Source of the DNA: Labilithrix sp.
GTDB taxonomy: Bacteria > Myxococcota_A > Polyangia > Polyangiales > Polyangiaceae
Direction of reading: 5' to 3'
Length of the DNA stretch: 44,860 nt
Assembly (NCBI GenBank): GCA_019637195.1
Contig: JAHBWA010000069.1
Span: forward strand, 1 to 44,860
Below are positions 1 to 8,249 of this stretch, one piece after another (the first letter of the stretch is position 1; every line of letters starts with the position of its first letter). The notes under the pieces are model-generated. The model worked only from the letters and a program-made list of their open reading frames with translations, was not told the origin of the DNA and did not search any database. The translations under genes were made by a program, and so were the position numbers.

Positions 1-1016
1 AAGGTCTCCGGATGGCGGCGCTCGAGGAGCGCGCGCCCTCGTACGAGGGCGCGCGCCCACGGTGCACCGCGGGACGCTGCGTCGCGCCATGCCGCCGCGA
101 CGTCGCCGGGGCGGAGCTCTTCGAGCGCGGCGAGGACCTGCGCGGCCTGAGCGACGTCCTTGGCGGCCTTCGCTTGAAACGCCGCCGGACGGTCTTGAGC
201 GACGAGGAGCTTGTGCACGCCGAAATGAGCCGGGGACGGCACGCGAACCAGGATGCCGCCGCCGTCGACGACCGCCGCGGGCTGCGAGGTATCGAGGAGG
301 TACTCGAGAAAGCGAACCGGCGCCGCCGCTGCGTTGAGGCGTCGAACGACGACCGGCTTCGTCGATCCCTGCCGCGCCGGCGTCACGAGGTCGACGCGCA
401 GGCCGCGCCCTCGCACCTTGAACGAGGTCGACGGCTCCTTGGGCGAGAACGCCGGCACCGGAAGAAAACCCATCCCGAGGCTCTCGATCACCCTCGGGAC
501 ATCGGCCTGCAGATCCGGAACGGCGATCTCGAGGACGCGCCGCGCCGCGATGTCGATGTCCTCGGTGCGCGCGGCGGTTGGCCACCTTACGCCGAGGACG
601 TTCCCGAGGACCACGAAGGCGTGCGTTCCGACGAGGAGCCCTCCGAGGCGAAAGACCCCCGACTCCGCGAGCGCGCCGAGGACGCGCGCCGAGGCCGCGT
701 CCGTCACGGCAGCGCCCCCGGCGCGCAGCATCGCGGCCAGCGCGACGATCCCCTCCCGGTCGCGACGGACGCTCGCGCGCTCGGCCTCGAACCGACGCGC
801 GAGCGCGTCGAGCTCGGGGCCGCGCGGGCCGACGTAGACCTGCTTGGTCGTCCCTCCCGGCGCGGAGAACTGGAAGTAGAGGTACGTCTTGCCCTTGATC
901 TGCTTGGTCACGAACGCGCCGGGGACCTGCCCGATGGACCGCTCCGTGTCGATCGCCAGGAGCTGCTCGACGAGCTCGGCGTACGCCGTCTGCACCGTGA
1001 TCGGGAGCGTCTCCAT
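1..1016 (-). CDS. GSU2403-family nucleotidyltransferase fold protein, 3' end cut by the window
   Basis: The reverse strand reads from an ATG at 1016 without a stop to the window edge, giving about 338 residues. An N-terminal region with KTYLYFQF and VYVGPRGPEL (residues 44-69) is followed by GGLLVGTHAF near residue 125 and TEDIDIA near 151. These form a Gly-rich loop plus Asp-x-Asp metal site typical of nucleotidyltransferases. The arrangement matches what I know of the GSU2403/NTP_transf_8 family, whose substrate is not established. No Shine-Dalgarno is visible; the ATG directly abuts the repeated motif at 1017-1029, so the mRNA may be leaderless or nearly so. The gene is divergent from the ATP-grasp gene at 1204. 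Family call fairly sure, function unknown. Confidence 0.75.
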   Translation of the reverse strand, partial: METLPITVQTAYAELVEQLLAIDTERSIGQVPGAFVTKQIKGKTYLYFQFSAPGGTTKQVYVGPRGPELDALARRFEAERASVRRDREGIVALAAMLRAGGAAVTDAASARVLGALAESGVFRLGGLLVGTHAFVVLGNVLGVRWPTAARTEDIDIAARRVLEIAVPDLQADVPRVIESLGMGFLPVPAFSPKEPSTSFKVRGRGLRVDLVTPARQGSTKPVVVRRLNAAAAPVRFLEYLLDTSQPAAVVDGGGILVRVPSPAHFGVHKLLVAQDRPAAFQAKAAKDVAQAAQVLAALEELRPGDVAAAWRDAASRGAPWARALVRGRALLERRHPET

Positions 1017-1090
1017 CGGTTATACGTAGCAGTGGGCATGACTGCGTACAACCGACGGTTATACGTAGATAGAGATCGTTATGCGTATAG
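1017..1090. promoter_or_regulatory. Cluster of repeated TTATACGTA-like motifs upstream of the nucleotidyltransferase gene
   Basis: The 13-mer cggttatacgtag occurs exactly at 1017-1029 and 1056-1068. A degenerate third copy, cgttatgcgtatag, lies at 1077-1090, and an inverted relative, actgcgtacaac, at 1041-1052. The motif contains the palindrome TACGTA. The stretch is conspicuously AT-rich for this genome and sits in a divergent intergenic region, so it is probably an operator array, a promoter, or both. The first copy touches the start codon at 1016. That this is an autoregulatory site is inference. Confidence 0.5.
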
Positions 1091-1203
1091 CCAGAAGGAC
1101 GAGGTGAGGTTCCCCGCGCGGACGCGAGGCGCCTCCGGCCGAGATGGAAAGTGCCGGCCCGTCCTGCTAGCTTGCCCGTCCATTTCACAAAGGCCGAGAG
1201 CGC

Positions 1204-2430
1204 GTGGACGTCATCTTCGTCGAGCCGTCATTCCCTGCGAACCAGCGCGAATTCGCGCGTGCCCTTCACTCCGTCGGCGCCCGCGTCATCGGCATCGGCG
1301 AGCGCCCCAAGTCGTCGCTCGACGATGGCTTGCGCCACTGGCTGACCCACTACGAGGAGATCGGCAACGTCACCGACGAGGCCCAGCTCGAGAAGACGGT
1401 GCGCTGGCTCATGGCCCGCCCCGGCGTGAAGGTCGAGCGGCTCGAGGCCGTGGTCGAGGCCCACGTGATGGCCGCCGCCCGGGTCCGCGAGCGCTGCGGG
1501 ATCCCGGGCACCAGCGTACAGACGGCGTTCCTCTGCCGCGACAAGCCGGCGATGAAGGAGGCCCTCCGCGAGGCGGGGGTCCCGTGCGCGCAGTCGATCG
1601 GCAGCGCCGATCCAGCCGAGATCAAGGCGTTCGCCGAGGCCGTCGGCTTCCCGCTCATCGTGAAGCCGCGCGACGCCGCCGGCGCCTCGGGGACCTACCG
1701 CGCGAACGATCCCGGCGAGCTCCACGACGCGCTCGTCGCCTGCCACGTCGACAAGGGCCGCAGCGTCGCCGTCGAGGAGTTCATCGAGGGCCACGAGGGC
1801 TTCTACGACACCATCACGGCCGACGGTAAGGTCGTCCACGACTTCGTCTCGCACTACTACCCGAACGTGCTCGAGGCGATGCGCACGCGCTGGATCTCGC
1901 CGCAGTTCATCGCGACGAACCGCGTCGACCAGTCGAGCTACGACGAGATCAAGGAGATGGGCCAGAAGGTCATCACCGCGCTCGGCATCACGACCTCGGC
2001 GACCCACATGGAGTGGTTCTACGGCCCGAAGGGCCTCAAATTCAGCGAGATCGGCTGCCGGCCGCCGGGCGTGCGCGCCTGGGACCTCTACGCCGCGTCG
2101 AACGAGTTCGACATCTACCGCGAGTGGGCGATGGCGATCGTGCATGGCCGGGCGAGCCAGAAGCTCTCGCGCCGCTTCGCCGCCGGCATCATCGCGCTCC
2201 GGCCCGATCGCGACGGGACGATCTCGCACTACGACGGCAAGGACGAGGTCTTCCGCCGGTTCGACGGGATGATCGTCGACAGCCACTTCCCGCCGCCCGG
2301 CACGCCCACGCAGGGCGTCGACGCCGGCTACATGGCGAACGCGTGGCTCCGCATGAAGCACTACGACTACGACACGCTGCGCTCGATGCTCGACACCGTC
2401 GGCCAGACGCTGAAGGTGCGCGCGTCATGA
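1204..2430 (+). CDS. ATP-grasp domain protein (amidoligase cluster)
   Basis: This 408-residue protein starts at a GTG. An N-terminal Rossmann-like pre-ATP-grasp region (residues 1-105, MDVIFVEPSFP) precedes an ATP-grasp core. FPLIVKPRDAAGASG holds the ATP-binding Lys154, EEFIEG contributes to the adenine pocket, and FSEIGCRPPG near residue 282 supplies the metal-binding Glu and an Arg. ATP-grasp enzymes join a carboxylate to an amine or thiol through an acylphosphate. The stop at 2428-2430 is closely followed by the next gene, so it heads a block of ATP-grasp, amidotransferase-like, esterase and ATP-grasp genes. Carbamoyl-phosphate synthase or biotin carboxylase roles are unlikely because the partner domains are absent. 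Fold sure, substrate unknown. Confidence 0.85.
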   Translation: MDVIFVEPSFPANQREFARALHSVGARVIGIGERPKSSLDDGLRHWLTHYEEIGNVTDEAQLEKTVRWLMARPGVKVERLEAVVEAHVMAAARVRERCGIPGTSVQTAFLCRDKPAMKEALREAGVPCAQSIGSADPAEIKAFAEAVGFPLIVKPRDAAGASGTYRANDPGELHDALVACHVDKGRSVAVEEFIEGHEGFYDTITADGKVVHDFVSHYYPNVLEAMRTRWISPQFIATNRVDQSSYDEIKEMGQKVITALGITTSATHMEWFYGPKGLKFSEIGCRPPGVRAWDLYAASNEFDIYREWAMAIVHGRASQKLSRRFAAGIIALRPDRDGTISHYDGKDEVFRRFDGMIVDSHFPPPGTPTQGVDAGYMANAWLRMKHYDYDTLRSMLDTVGQTLKVRAS

Positions 2431-2452
2431 GCGCCTCGTCCGGAGCCCGGCC

Positions 2453-3460
2453 GTGGGGGCGGCCGCTGGCTCGTCGTCCGACCCGGAGCCTCCCCACGTG
2501 ATTTCAGGCGATACGCGCGCCGTCGTCCTCCTCGGCGCGCAACGGTTCGACCCTTCGCTCGCGGAGGCGGTCGCGGAGCTCGGCGTCGAGGGGAAGATCG
2601 CCGCGATCACCGCCGGGTGGCAGGAGCGCGAGGAAGAAGACGACGACCTCCAGGAGCACCTCGGCGGACGCACGGTGAACCTGCGCCTCCACGCGCGCGC
2701 GGAGGAGATCTTCAAGAACGATCCCGAGTTCCAGGCGGCGCACCGCGAGCGGCAGGCGATCCTCCGCCACCGCCAGGACTTCTATCGGATCCGCCTCGAG
2801 CACGCGCTCGACGCGCAGCACGTCATCGCCAACCGGGCGGCGCCGAAGGACATCCTCGACGACGAGGCGCGCGCCTCGATCCAGGAGATCCGGGACATCG
2901 ACCGGAGCCACCTCGAGCGCTGCGTGCGCGACCACAAGGCGTTCGAGGAGCGCTGGCGCCCGCTCGAGCGCCCGGCCGTGGCCGAGCAGATCGCCGAGAT
3001 CGCCGAGGTCGTGAAGGACTGCGAGGCGATCGCGATCGCGGGCGGCCACGTCGCGTCGCTCCTGAACCGCCTCCGGATGTTCGACATCGGCCGGCTCGCC
3101 GCCGGCAAGGTCGTGTTCGCCTGGTGCGGCGGCGCGATGGCGGTCAGCGAGCGGGTCGTGCTCTTCCACCACTCGCCGCCGCAGGGGCCCGGCGCGGCCG
3201 AGGTCCTCGACGAGGGGCTCGCGCTCGTCGGCGACGTCGTCTGCCTCCCGCAGCCCGAGTTCCGGCTCCGACTCGACGATCGCGAGCGTATCCGTGTCAT
3301 GGCGCGCCGCTTCGCGCCGGCGACCTGCCTCGCGCTCCCGGCGCGCTCGCGCGTGACCTGGCTGAAGCGAGGCCCCAAGAACGCGTCCGGTGTCCTCGCG
3401 CTGCGCGACGACGGCATGCACACGCGCTTCGAGGTCTCGGGCGGCGGAGGGATCGGCTGA
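2453..3460 (+). CDS. Class I glutamine amidotransferase / peptidase S51-like protein
   Basis: The protein has 335 residues from the GTG at 2453. An in-frame GTG at 2498, preceded by GGAG at about 2483, would give 320 residues and is at least as likely. The N-terminal half has a charged helical segment (about residues 50-180). The C-terminal half has AIAGGH near 196 and VVFAWCGGAMA at 221-231, then HH and a strand-rich tail. Position and spacing recall the nucleophile elbow of S51/GATase1-fold hydrolases, where W-S-A-G-A is usual; here Cys225 replaces Ser. Its stop overlaps the next start (TGATG at 3458-3462), implying translational coupling to the esterase. The family call is an inference from a short motif; cleavage or transfer of an amide product of the neighbouring ligases would fit. 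Confidence 0.6.
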   Translation: MGAAAGSSSDPEPPHVISGDTRAVVLLGAQRFDPSLAEAVAELGVEGKIAAITAGWQEREEEDDDLQEHLGGRTVNLRLHARAEEIFKNDPEFQAAHRERQAILRHRQDFYRIRLEHALDAQHVIANRAAPKDILDDEARASIQEIRDIDRSHLERCVRDHKAFEERWRPLERPAVAEQIAEIAEVVKDCEAIAIAGGHVASLLNRLRMFDIGRLAAGKVVFAWCGGAMAVSERVVLFHHSPPQGPGAAEVLDEGLALVGDVVCLPQPEFRLRLDDRERIRVMARRFAPATCLALPARSRVTWLKRGPKNASGVLALRDDGMHTRFEVSGGGGIG

Positions 3461-4641
3461 TGAAGCGCTCGATGAAGCCGAGCTCGGCGTCGATGCGCGC
3501 CGCCCCCAAGTCGGCGATCCAGCAGCTCATCGACTCGCGGCCCGACGGCGCCAAGGTGGACCGCTTCCTCCAGGGGCGCTCGATCCCGATCGTCGAGGGG
3601 CCGGCCGTCACGTTCGTGTGGCGCGGCGAGGCGAACGGCGTCAGCCTCCGTCACTGGATCTTCGGCCTCGAGTCCGGCAGCGCGCTCGCGCGGATCCCGA
3701 ACACCGACCTCTGGTACCTGACGCTCGACATCCCGCACGGGTCGCGCGTCGAGTACAAGTTCGAGGTCCACCGCGCCGACCGGAGCGAGTGGATCGAGGA
3801 CCCGCGCAACCCGAACCGGGCGCGCGACCCGTTCGGCGCGAACTCGGTCCTCCAGGGCGAGGGCTACGCCGTGCCGGACTGGGTGCGGCCCGACCCGACC
3901 TCGCGCCCCGGCCTGCTCGAGCCGTTCGGCTTCCACAGCAAGGCCTTCGGCGGGATGCGCAGCGGGCACATCTACCTGCCGGCGCGCTTCCGCAAGACGC
4001 GGCTCTACCCGCTCGTCGTCGTCCACGACGGCCGCGACTACCTGAACTTCGCCGTGATGAAGACGGTGCTCGACAACCTGATCGAGCGCCTCGAGATCCC
4101 GGACATGATCGTCGCGTTCACCGACTCGCCGGACCGCATCCGCGAGTATCCGAACGACGAGCGGCACGCGCGCTTCCTCACCGAGGAGCTGCTCCCCGAC
4201 CTCACGCGGCGCCTCCCGATCATCGATCGCCCGCAGGCGCGCTGCCTGATGGGCGCGAGCTTCGGCGCCGTCGCGGCCTTCTCGACGGCGTACCGCTACC
4301 CGGGCGTGTGGGGGCGCTTGCTCCTCCAGTCCGGCTCGTTCGCCTTCACCGACATCGGCAAGACGAACCGGCGCGGCCCGCTCTTCGACAAGGTGGTCGA
4401 GTTCGTCAACCAGGTGCGGGCCAACCCCGCGCCGGTCAGCGAGCGCGTCTTCATGAGCTGCGGCGTCTACGAGTCGCTCATCTACGAGAACCGGTCGCTG
4501 GTCCCGCTCCTCGACGCCACGGGGATGCAGGTGAAGTTCGTCGAGGCGCGCGACGGTCACAACTGGGAAAACTGGCGGGATCGCCTGCGTGAAGGGCTCT
4601 CGTGGCTCTTCCCGGGCCCGCTGATGTTCATCTACGAGTAG
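3460..4641 (+). CDS. Fes-like esterase with N-terminal carbohydrate-binding-like domain
   Basis: The ATG at 3460 overlaps the upstream stop and gives 393 residues. The frame is open far upstream, but only from here is it protein-like. Residues about 45-135 form an E-set/CBM48-like beta domain of the kind found ahead of enterochelin esterases (VTFVWRGEANG, YKFEVHRAD). Residues 165-393 are an esterase D-type alpha/beta hydrolase with VVVHDGRDY, the nucleophile elbow GASFGA (Ser267) and the catalytic His367 in DGHNWENW. There is no signal peptide, so it should act in the cytoplasm. It is third in the amidoligase block and may hydrolyse an ester or activated product made by the ATP-grasp enzymes. 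Similar in kind to the gene at 10875. Confidence 0.85.
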   Translation: MKRSMKPSSASMRAAPKSAIQQLIDSRPDGAKVDRFLQGRSIPIVEGPAVTFVWRGEANGVSLRHWIFGLESGSALARIPNTDLWYLTLDIPHGSRVEYKFEVHRADRSEWIEDPRNPNRARDPFGANSVLQGEGYAVPDWVRPDPTSRPGLLEPFGFHSKAFGGMRSGHIYLPARFRKTRLYPLVVVHDGRDYLNFAVMKTVLDNLIERLEIPDMIVAFTDSPDRIREYPNDERHARFLTEELLPDLTRRLPIIDRPQARCLMGASFGAVAAFSTAYRYPGVWGRLLLQSGSFAFTDIGKTNRRGPLFDKVVEFVNQVRANPAPVSERVFMSCGVYESLIYENRSLVPLLDATGMQVKFVEARDGHNWENWRDRLREGLSWLFPGPLMFIYE

Positions 4642-4713
4642 CGCGACGTCCTCGCGACGAGTACGAGGAGCGCGGCGAGACGAGACGAGTTGGGGAGCTT
4701 GGGGAAGAGGAAC

Positions 4714-5964
4714 ATGGGAGAAGTCACACGTCACATCGGCCTGTCGCTCGGCGCGGACATCTGCTGGCCGCTCTGCTTCGAGGCGATCATGAAGGAGCTC
4801 GACCTTCGGATCCCGGTCGAGGGCGACACCGTCCGCTTCGAGGTCGAGCGCGTGATGATCGAGCCGTTCGATCTCCGCCAGGACTGCAAGTACGACCTCG
4901 TCGTGGACCGGCTGACGCACTGGTACCACACGAGCCGGGAGTGGATTAAAAAGGCCATTTTGCTCGACGACCTCTACGTCTTCAACAACCCGTGGAGCGT
5001 CCAGGCCAACGAGAAGCACACCACGTACTGCGCGATGATGCGCCTCGGGATGCGCATCCCCGAGACGTGGATGATCCCGCCGAAGACGTACGAGCCGAAC
5101 CCGGACCTCAAGCTCACGCTCTCGCGCCACGCGAAGCTCTTCGACGTCAGCCTGCTCGGCAAGAAGCTCGGCTGGCCGATGTTCATGAAGCCGTACGACG
5201 GCGGCGGCTGGCGCGGCGTCACCAAGGTCGACGACGCCGAGGCCATGTGGAAGGCGTACGACGACAGCGGAAAGTCGGTCATGCACGTCCAGGAGGCGAT
5301 CCACGATTTCGATCGCTTCGTCCGCTGCATCGGCTTCGGCCCGCAGACCCACTGCGTCCTGTACGATCCGTCGGCGCCGCTCCACGAGCGCTACACGACC
5401 GAGCGGAACTTCATCTCGAAGGACGAAGAGGAGCACCTTCGCAAGATCACGCTGACGATCAACGCCTTCTTCGACTGGGAGTTCAACTCCTGCGAGGCGC
5501 TCCGCAAGGGCGGCCTCTGGTACCCGATCGACTACGCGAACCCGTGCCCCGACTCGCAGGTGACGTCGCTGCACATGCACTTCCCGTGGATGGTGAAGGC
5601 CTATGTCCGCTGGGCGGTCTTCTGCGCCGCCACCAAGCGCAAGATGCGGAAGAACCAGGACTGGGCGCCGTTCATCGCCATCGCCGACACGGACGCGTCG
5701 TTCGAGGAGAAGCTGGATCGCTACGCCAAGCTCGCCGACGAGCGCTTCGAGACGGCGCGCTTCGAGGAGTTCTCGGCGAAGCACCTCTCGCACCTCGACG
5801 AGGTCGCGTGGACCTTCTTCGGCACCGGGGCCGCGAAGGACGCGGTCCGCCAGAAGGTCGCGGCGCTCTTCCCGGCGCACGAGCACGAGAAGTTCACCGA
5901 GCACTTCTGGAGTCGCATCCAGGACTGGCGCAAGCTCGAAGAGGCGACGCTGAAGCGCGCGTGA
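4714..5964 (+). CDS. Second ATP-grasp protein (amidoligase cluster)
   Basis: The ATG at 4714 is preceded by the strong Shine-Dalgarno GAAGAGG at 4704-4710, which decides against the upstream TTG at 4690; the product is 416 residues. LGWPMFMKPYDGGGWRGV (about residues 158-175) is the Lys plus Gly-rich ATP loop, VQEAIHDFDRFVR follows, and YPIDYANPCPDSQ near 280 carries the Asp/Asn metal ligands. The C-terminal 100 residues are charged and helical. The protein is unlike the ATP-grasp gene at 1204 in sequence, so the two probably perform successive ligations. It closes the first block of the cluster; the following 107 bases show no gene. Confidence 0.85.
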   Translation: MGEVTRHIGLSLGADICWPLCFEAIMKELDLRIPVEGDTVRFEVERVMIEPFDLRQDCKYDLVVDRLTHWYHTSREWIKKAILLDDLYVFNNPWSVQANEKHTTYCAMMRLGMRIPETWMIPPKTYEPNPDLKLTLSRHAKLFDVSLLGKKLGWPMFMKPYDGGGWRGVTKVDDAEAMWKAYDDSGKSVMHVQEAIHDFDRFVRCIGFGPQTHCVLYDPSAPLHERYTTERNFISKDEEEHLRKITLTINAFFDWEFNSCEALRKGGLWYPIDYANPCPDSQVTSLHMHFPWMVKAYVRWAVFCAATKRKMRKNQDWAPFIAIADTDASFEEKLDRYAKLADERFETARFEEFSAKHLSHLDEVAWTFFGTGAAKDAVRQKVAALFPAHEHEKFTEHFWSRIQDWRKLEEATLKRA

Positions 5965-6071
5965 GCGGCTCGGCGCGGGGCGGCGCGCTCGCGACGCGGC
6001 GGCTCGGCGCCAACGCTCGGCGCGGCGGGGGCGGGCGCAGCTCGGTGGCGGGCGCACCCGCGGCGCTCCGG

Positions 6072-7382
6072 TCAGAGCGGACGCGCGCAGCGAGCGCCGA
6101 CGGCGTAGTGACTGATGTAGTGGCCCCACGACTTCGGGTTGCCGTACGGCTCCCTGTCGAGGTAGGCCTCCTGGAACGCGTACTGCCGGAGGCCGCCGCG
6201 GTCCAGGTTGGCGCCTGCCGGGTTGCCCGCGACGAACGTCTCGACGAGGCCGAGCAGGTCGGCGTGCCCGAACGGGCCGTTGCCCTTCGGGAAGCGTCCG
6301 GGCGCCGCGACCTGGTACGCGCGGTCGATCGGCAGGCCGTCGTTCGCGAGCGGTACGCCCGCGCGCGGCGGTGGCCAGGCGTAGTTGAAGTTGTACGAGG
6401 CGTAGACGTAGACGTTCCTGTCCGTGCCCCACGGGAAGGGGCGCGCCGCTTCGGTCTCCTCGCCGCGGACCGCGTAAGCCCACTCCGCGTAGGTCGGCAG
6501 CCGGCCGCCGTCCCACGCGCAGAACGCGACGAACAGCGCGCGCGGCGCGCAGTTGAGCGTCTTGGTGTCGAGCTCGTCCTTCGTCCAGCCGCGCTCGTCG
6601 TCCGAGTAGGCGAGGAGCTTGTCGGCGGCGTGCCAGTACGTCGGCCCGCCCATGCCCTTGGCGTAGCAGCCGTTCGCGCGGCCCTGCGCGTTCCAGTACG
6701 CGTTCGCGCCCTGGCCGGTCCCGATGAGCTGGACGACGTCGACCTCGTTCGCGGGCACCGAGTCGTCCCACGTCTCGGACCACTCCGCCGGCAGGAGCGG
6801 GCGGTTCGCCTTCACCCAGCTCCGCACGTCTCCGCCGGTCGCCTCGATGAACGCGCGCATCCGCCCCGCGGTGATCAAGTACTTGTCCAGGCGGTACGGC
6901 TTGGCGTCCGGCTGGATGGAGACGCAGCAGTCCTCGTGCTTCCGCGCCGGATCGTCGACCTCGCCGGCGCCGCATGTGTCGCCGCCGAAATGCTGCCGGC
7001 AGCTCCGCGAGGCGGCGCACGCGCCCGACGGGCACGCCGCGGACTCGCAGTCACCGTGTACTTTGCATGTCTTTCCGGTCGCGCACTTCGGCGCCTTCGC
7101 GCCGCCGCAGTCGATGTCCGTCTCGTCGCCGTTCTTCACGCCGTCGCTCGGGGACGGCGCGGCGCAGACCCGGTCCTCGCAGACGCCGGAGGGGCAGTCG
7201 GCGGCGACGCGGCAGCCGTCGTCGGCGGCGGGCGGGGGCTTGTCCTGCGGCGACGTGGCGTCGGTCGCCGGCGCGTCGCTCGTCGCCGGCGCGGTCGCCT
7301 CGCTCTCGGCGCTCGAGCAGGCGGTCGCGGCGCCGATCGCGACGAGCAGCGCCGCGATCGGCGGCGCGGTCTTCGCGAGCAC
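6072..7382 (-). CDS. Lipoprotein with SUMF1/FGE-like domain
   Basis: I start this gene at the GTG at 7382, which has GCGGAG six bases upstream and yields a clean lipoprotein signal (VLAKTAPPIAALL...ATAC with lipobox Cys). The longer open frame adds only an Arg/Ser-rich tail. After a Pro/Thr/Asp linker there is a Cys-rich segment (CRVAADCPSGVC, IDCGGAKAPKC, CESAACPSGAC) resembling myxobacterial surface proteins. An FGE/SUMF1-like domain follows, with YLITAGRMRAFIEATGG, GRLPTYAEWAYA, PFPWG and a terminal VGARCARP. The catalytic Cys pair of true formylglycine-generating enzymes is not recognisable, so a binding role is more likely. 436 residues, probably outer-membrane or periplasmic. It splits the amidoligase cluster. 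Confidence 0.8.
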   Translation of the reverse strand: MLAKTAPPIAALLVAIGAATACSSAESEATAPATSDAPATDATSPQDKPPPAADDGCRVAADCPSGVCEDRVCAAPSPSDGVKNGDETDIDCGGAKAPKCATGKTCKVHGDCESAACPSGACAASRSCRQHFGGDTCGAGEVDDPARKHEDCCVSIQPDAKPYRLDKYLITAGRMRAFIEATGGDVRSWVKANRPLLPAEWSETWDDSVPANEVDVVQLIGTGQGANAYWNAQGRANGCYAKGMGGPTYWHAADKLLAYSDDERGWTKDELDTKTLNCAPRALFVAFCAWDGGRLPTYAEWAYAVRGEETEAARPFPWGTDRNVYVYASYNFNYAWPPPRAGVPLANDGLPIDRAYQVAAPGRFPKGNGPFGHADLLGLVETFVAGNPAGANLDRGGLRQYAFQEAYLDREPYGNPKSWGHYISHYAVGARCARPL

Positions 7383-7678
7383 GCTGCTCCGCGTCGAGGA
7401 CGAGGTCGAGGGGGACGAGCGCGATCCACGGCGTCGATCCAGCCGGTCGGGCGTGAAGGTCGACGATCCTCGTGAATCTCCGTGCGCTCGACCCATTCCG
7501 CCGTGCCTCCCGCACCCCCGCGTGCAGGCGCCGTGCCTCGTTCTGGAAAATTATGCCGTGAGCACATCGCGCCTGGGGCGGGTCCGGGGAGCGGGCGTGC
7601 CGAGGCGGTCGTCGCTGCGGAGCGTTGTGGCAGGCGACTCCCGATCGGCGCCGTCGCCGGCGTGCTAAGTCCGCCGCC

Positions 7679-8137
7679 ATGATCGACGTCGGACAGAAGC
7701 TCCCCGAGTTCAGCCTCCAGAACCAGGACGCCGAGACCAAGACGAACGCGAGCTATGCGGGCAAGTGGCTCGTGCTGTACGTCTACCCGAAGGACGACAC
7801 GCCCGGCTGCACGATCCAGGGCAAGTCGTTCACCGCGACGAAGGCCGACTACGACGCCGCGGGCGCGGTCGTCGTGGGTCTCAGCGCGGACGACGCGAAG
7901 TCCCACAAGGACTTCTGCAACAAGTTCTCGTTCACGATCGAGCTCCTCGCCGATCCCGAGACGAAGCTCCTCGGCGCGCTCGGCGTGGGCCAGTCCGAGT
8001 ACAAGGGGACGCTCTACTGGGACCGCACGACGTTCCTGGTCGATCCGACCGGCACCGTCCGCAAGGTCTACACGAAGGTCGATCCGAACGGCCACGAGAA
8101 GACCGTCCTCGACGACATCGCGAAGCTCGCGGGCTGA
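7679..8137 (+). CDS. bcp: Thioredoxin-dependent peroxiredoxin, Bcp/PrxQ type
   Basis: A 152-residue thiol peroxidase that reduces H2O2 and organic peroxides. The peroxidatic Cys44 lies in YPKDDTPGCTIQG. The usual PrxQ resolving Cys five residues later is absent (Lys49), and Cys80 in KDFCNKF is the likely resolving residue, as in the atypical Bcp subclass. WDRTTFLVDPTG is the conserved C-terminal strand. Length is normal for the family. Divergent from the lipoprotein at 7382, with a 296-base gap containing an AT-rich patch around 7543-7558. The last 27 coding bases are copied 80 bases downstream. Confidence 0.93.
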   Translation: MIDVGQKLPEFSLQNQDAETKTNASYAGKWLVLYVYPKDDTPGCTIQGKSFTATKADYDAAGAVVVGLSADDAKSHKDFCNKFSFTIELLADPETKLLGALGVGQSEYKGTLYWDRTTFLVDPTGTVRKVYTKVDPNGHEKTVLDDIAKLAG

Positions 8138-8190
8138 GACGACGGGGCGGCGGACGTTCCGCGCTCGCGGTCGGCGTCGTCCCCGAGGGC

Positions 8191-8217
8191 GACGACATCG
8201 CGAAGCGCGCGGGCTGA
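8191..8217. repeat. Copy of the 3' end of the peroxiredoxin gene
   Basis: The last 27 bases of bcp (8111-8137, encoding DDIAKLAG and stop) recur at 8191-8217 with one mismatch (t to g), exactly 80 bases further on and still ending in TGA. It lies between convergent genes. It looks like a local duplication or a scar of repeated recombination. Confidence 0.7.
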
Positions 8218-8249
8218 ACCCCGCGCGGGGCGCGCCGCGACCGGGGCCG

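Noticed and set aside
12..1829. Forward open frame of 605 codons at the left edge
   Set aside because: The first half is antisense to the nucleotidyltransferase and the second half is out of frame with the ATP-grasp gene.
2782..7035. Reverse-strand open frame of 1417 codons
   Set aside because: It lies opposite four clear forward genes. Composition is Arg/Ala/Val/Asp-rich with no motif; it is open only because of high GC at third positions.
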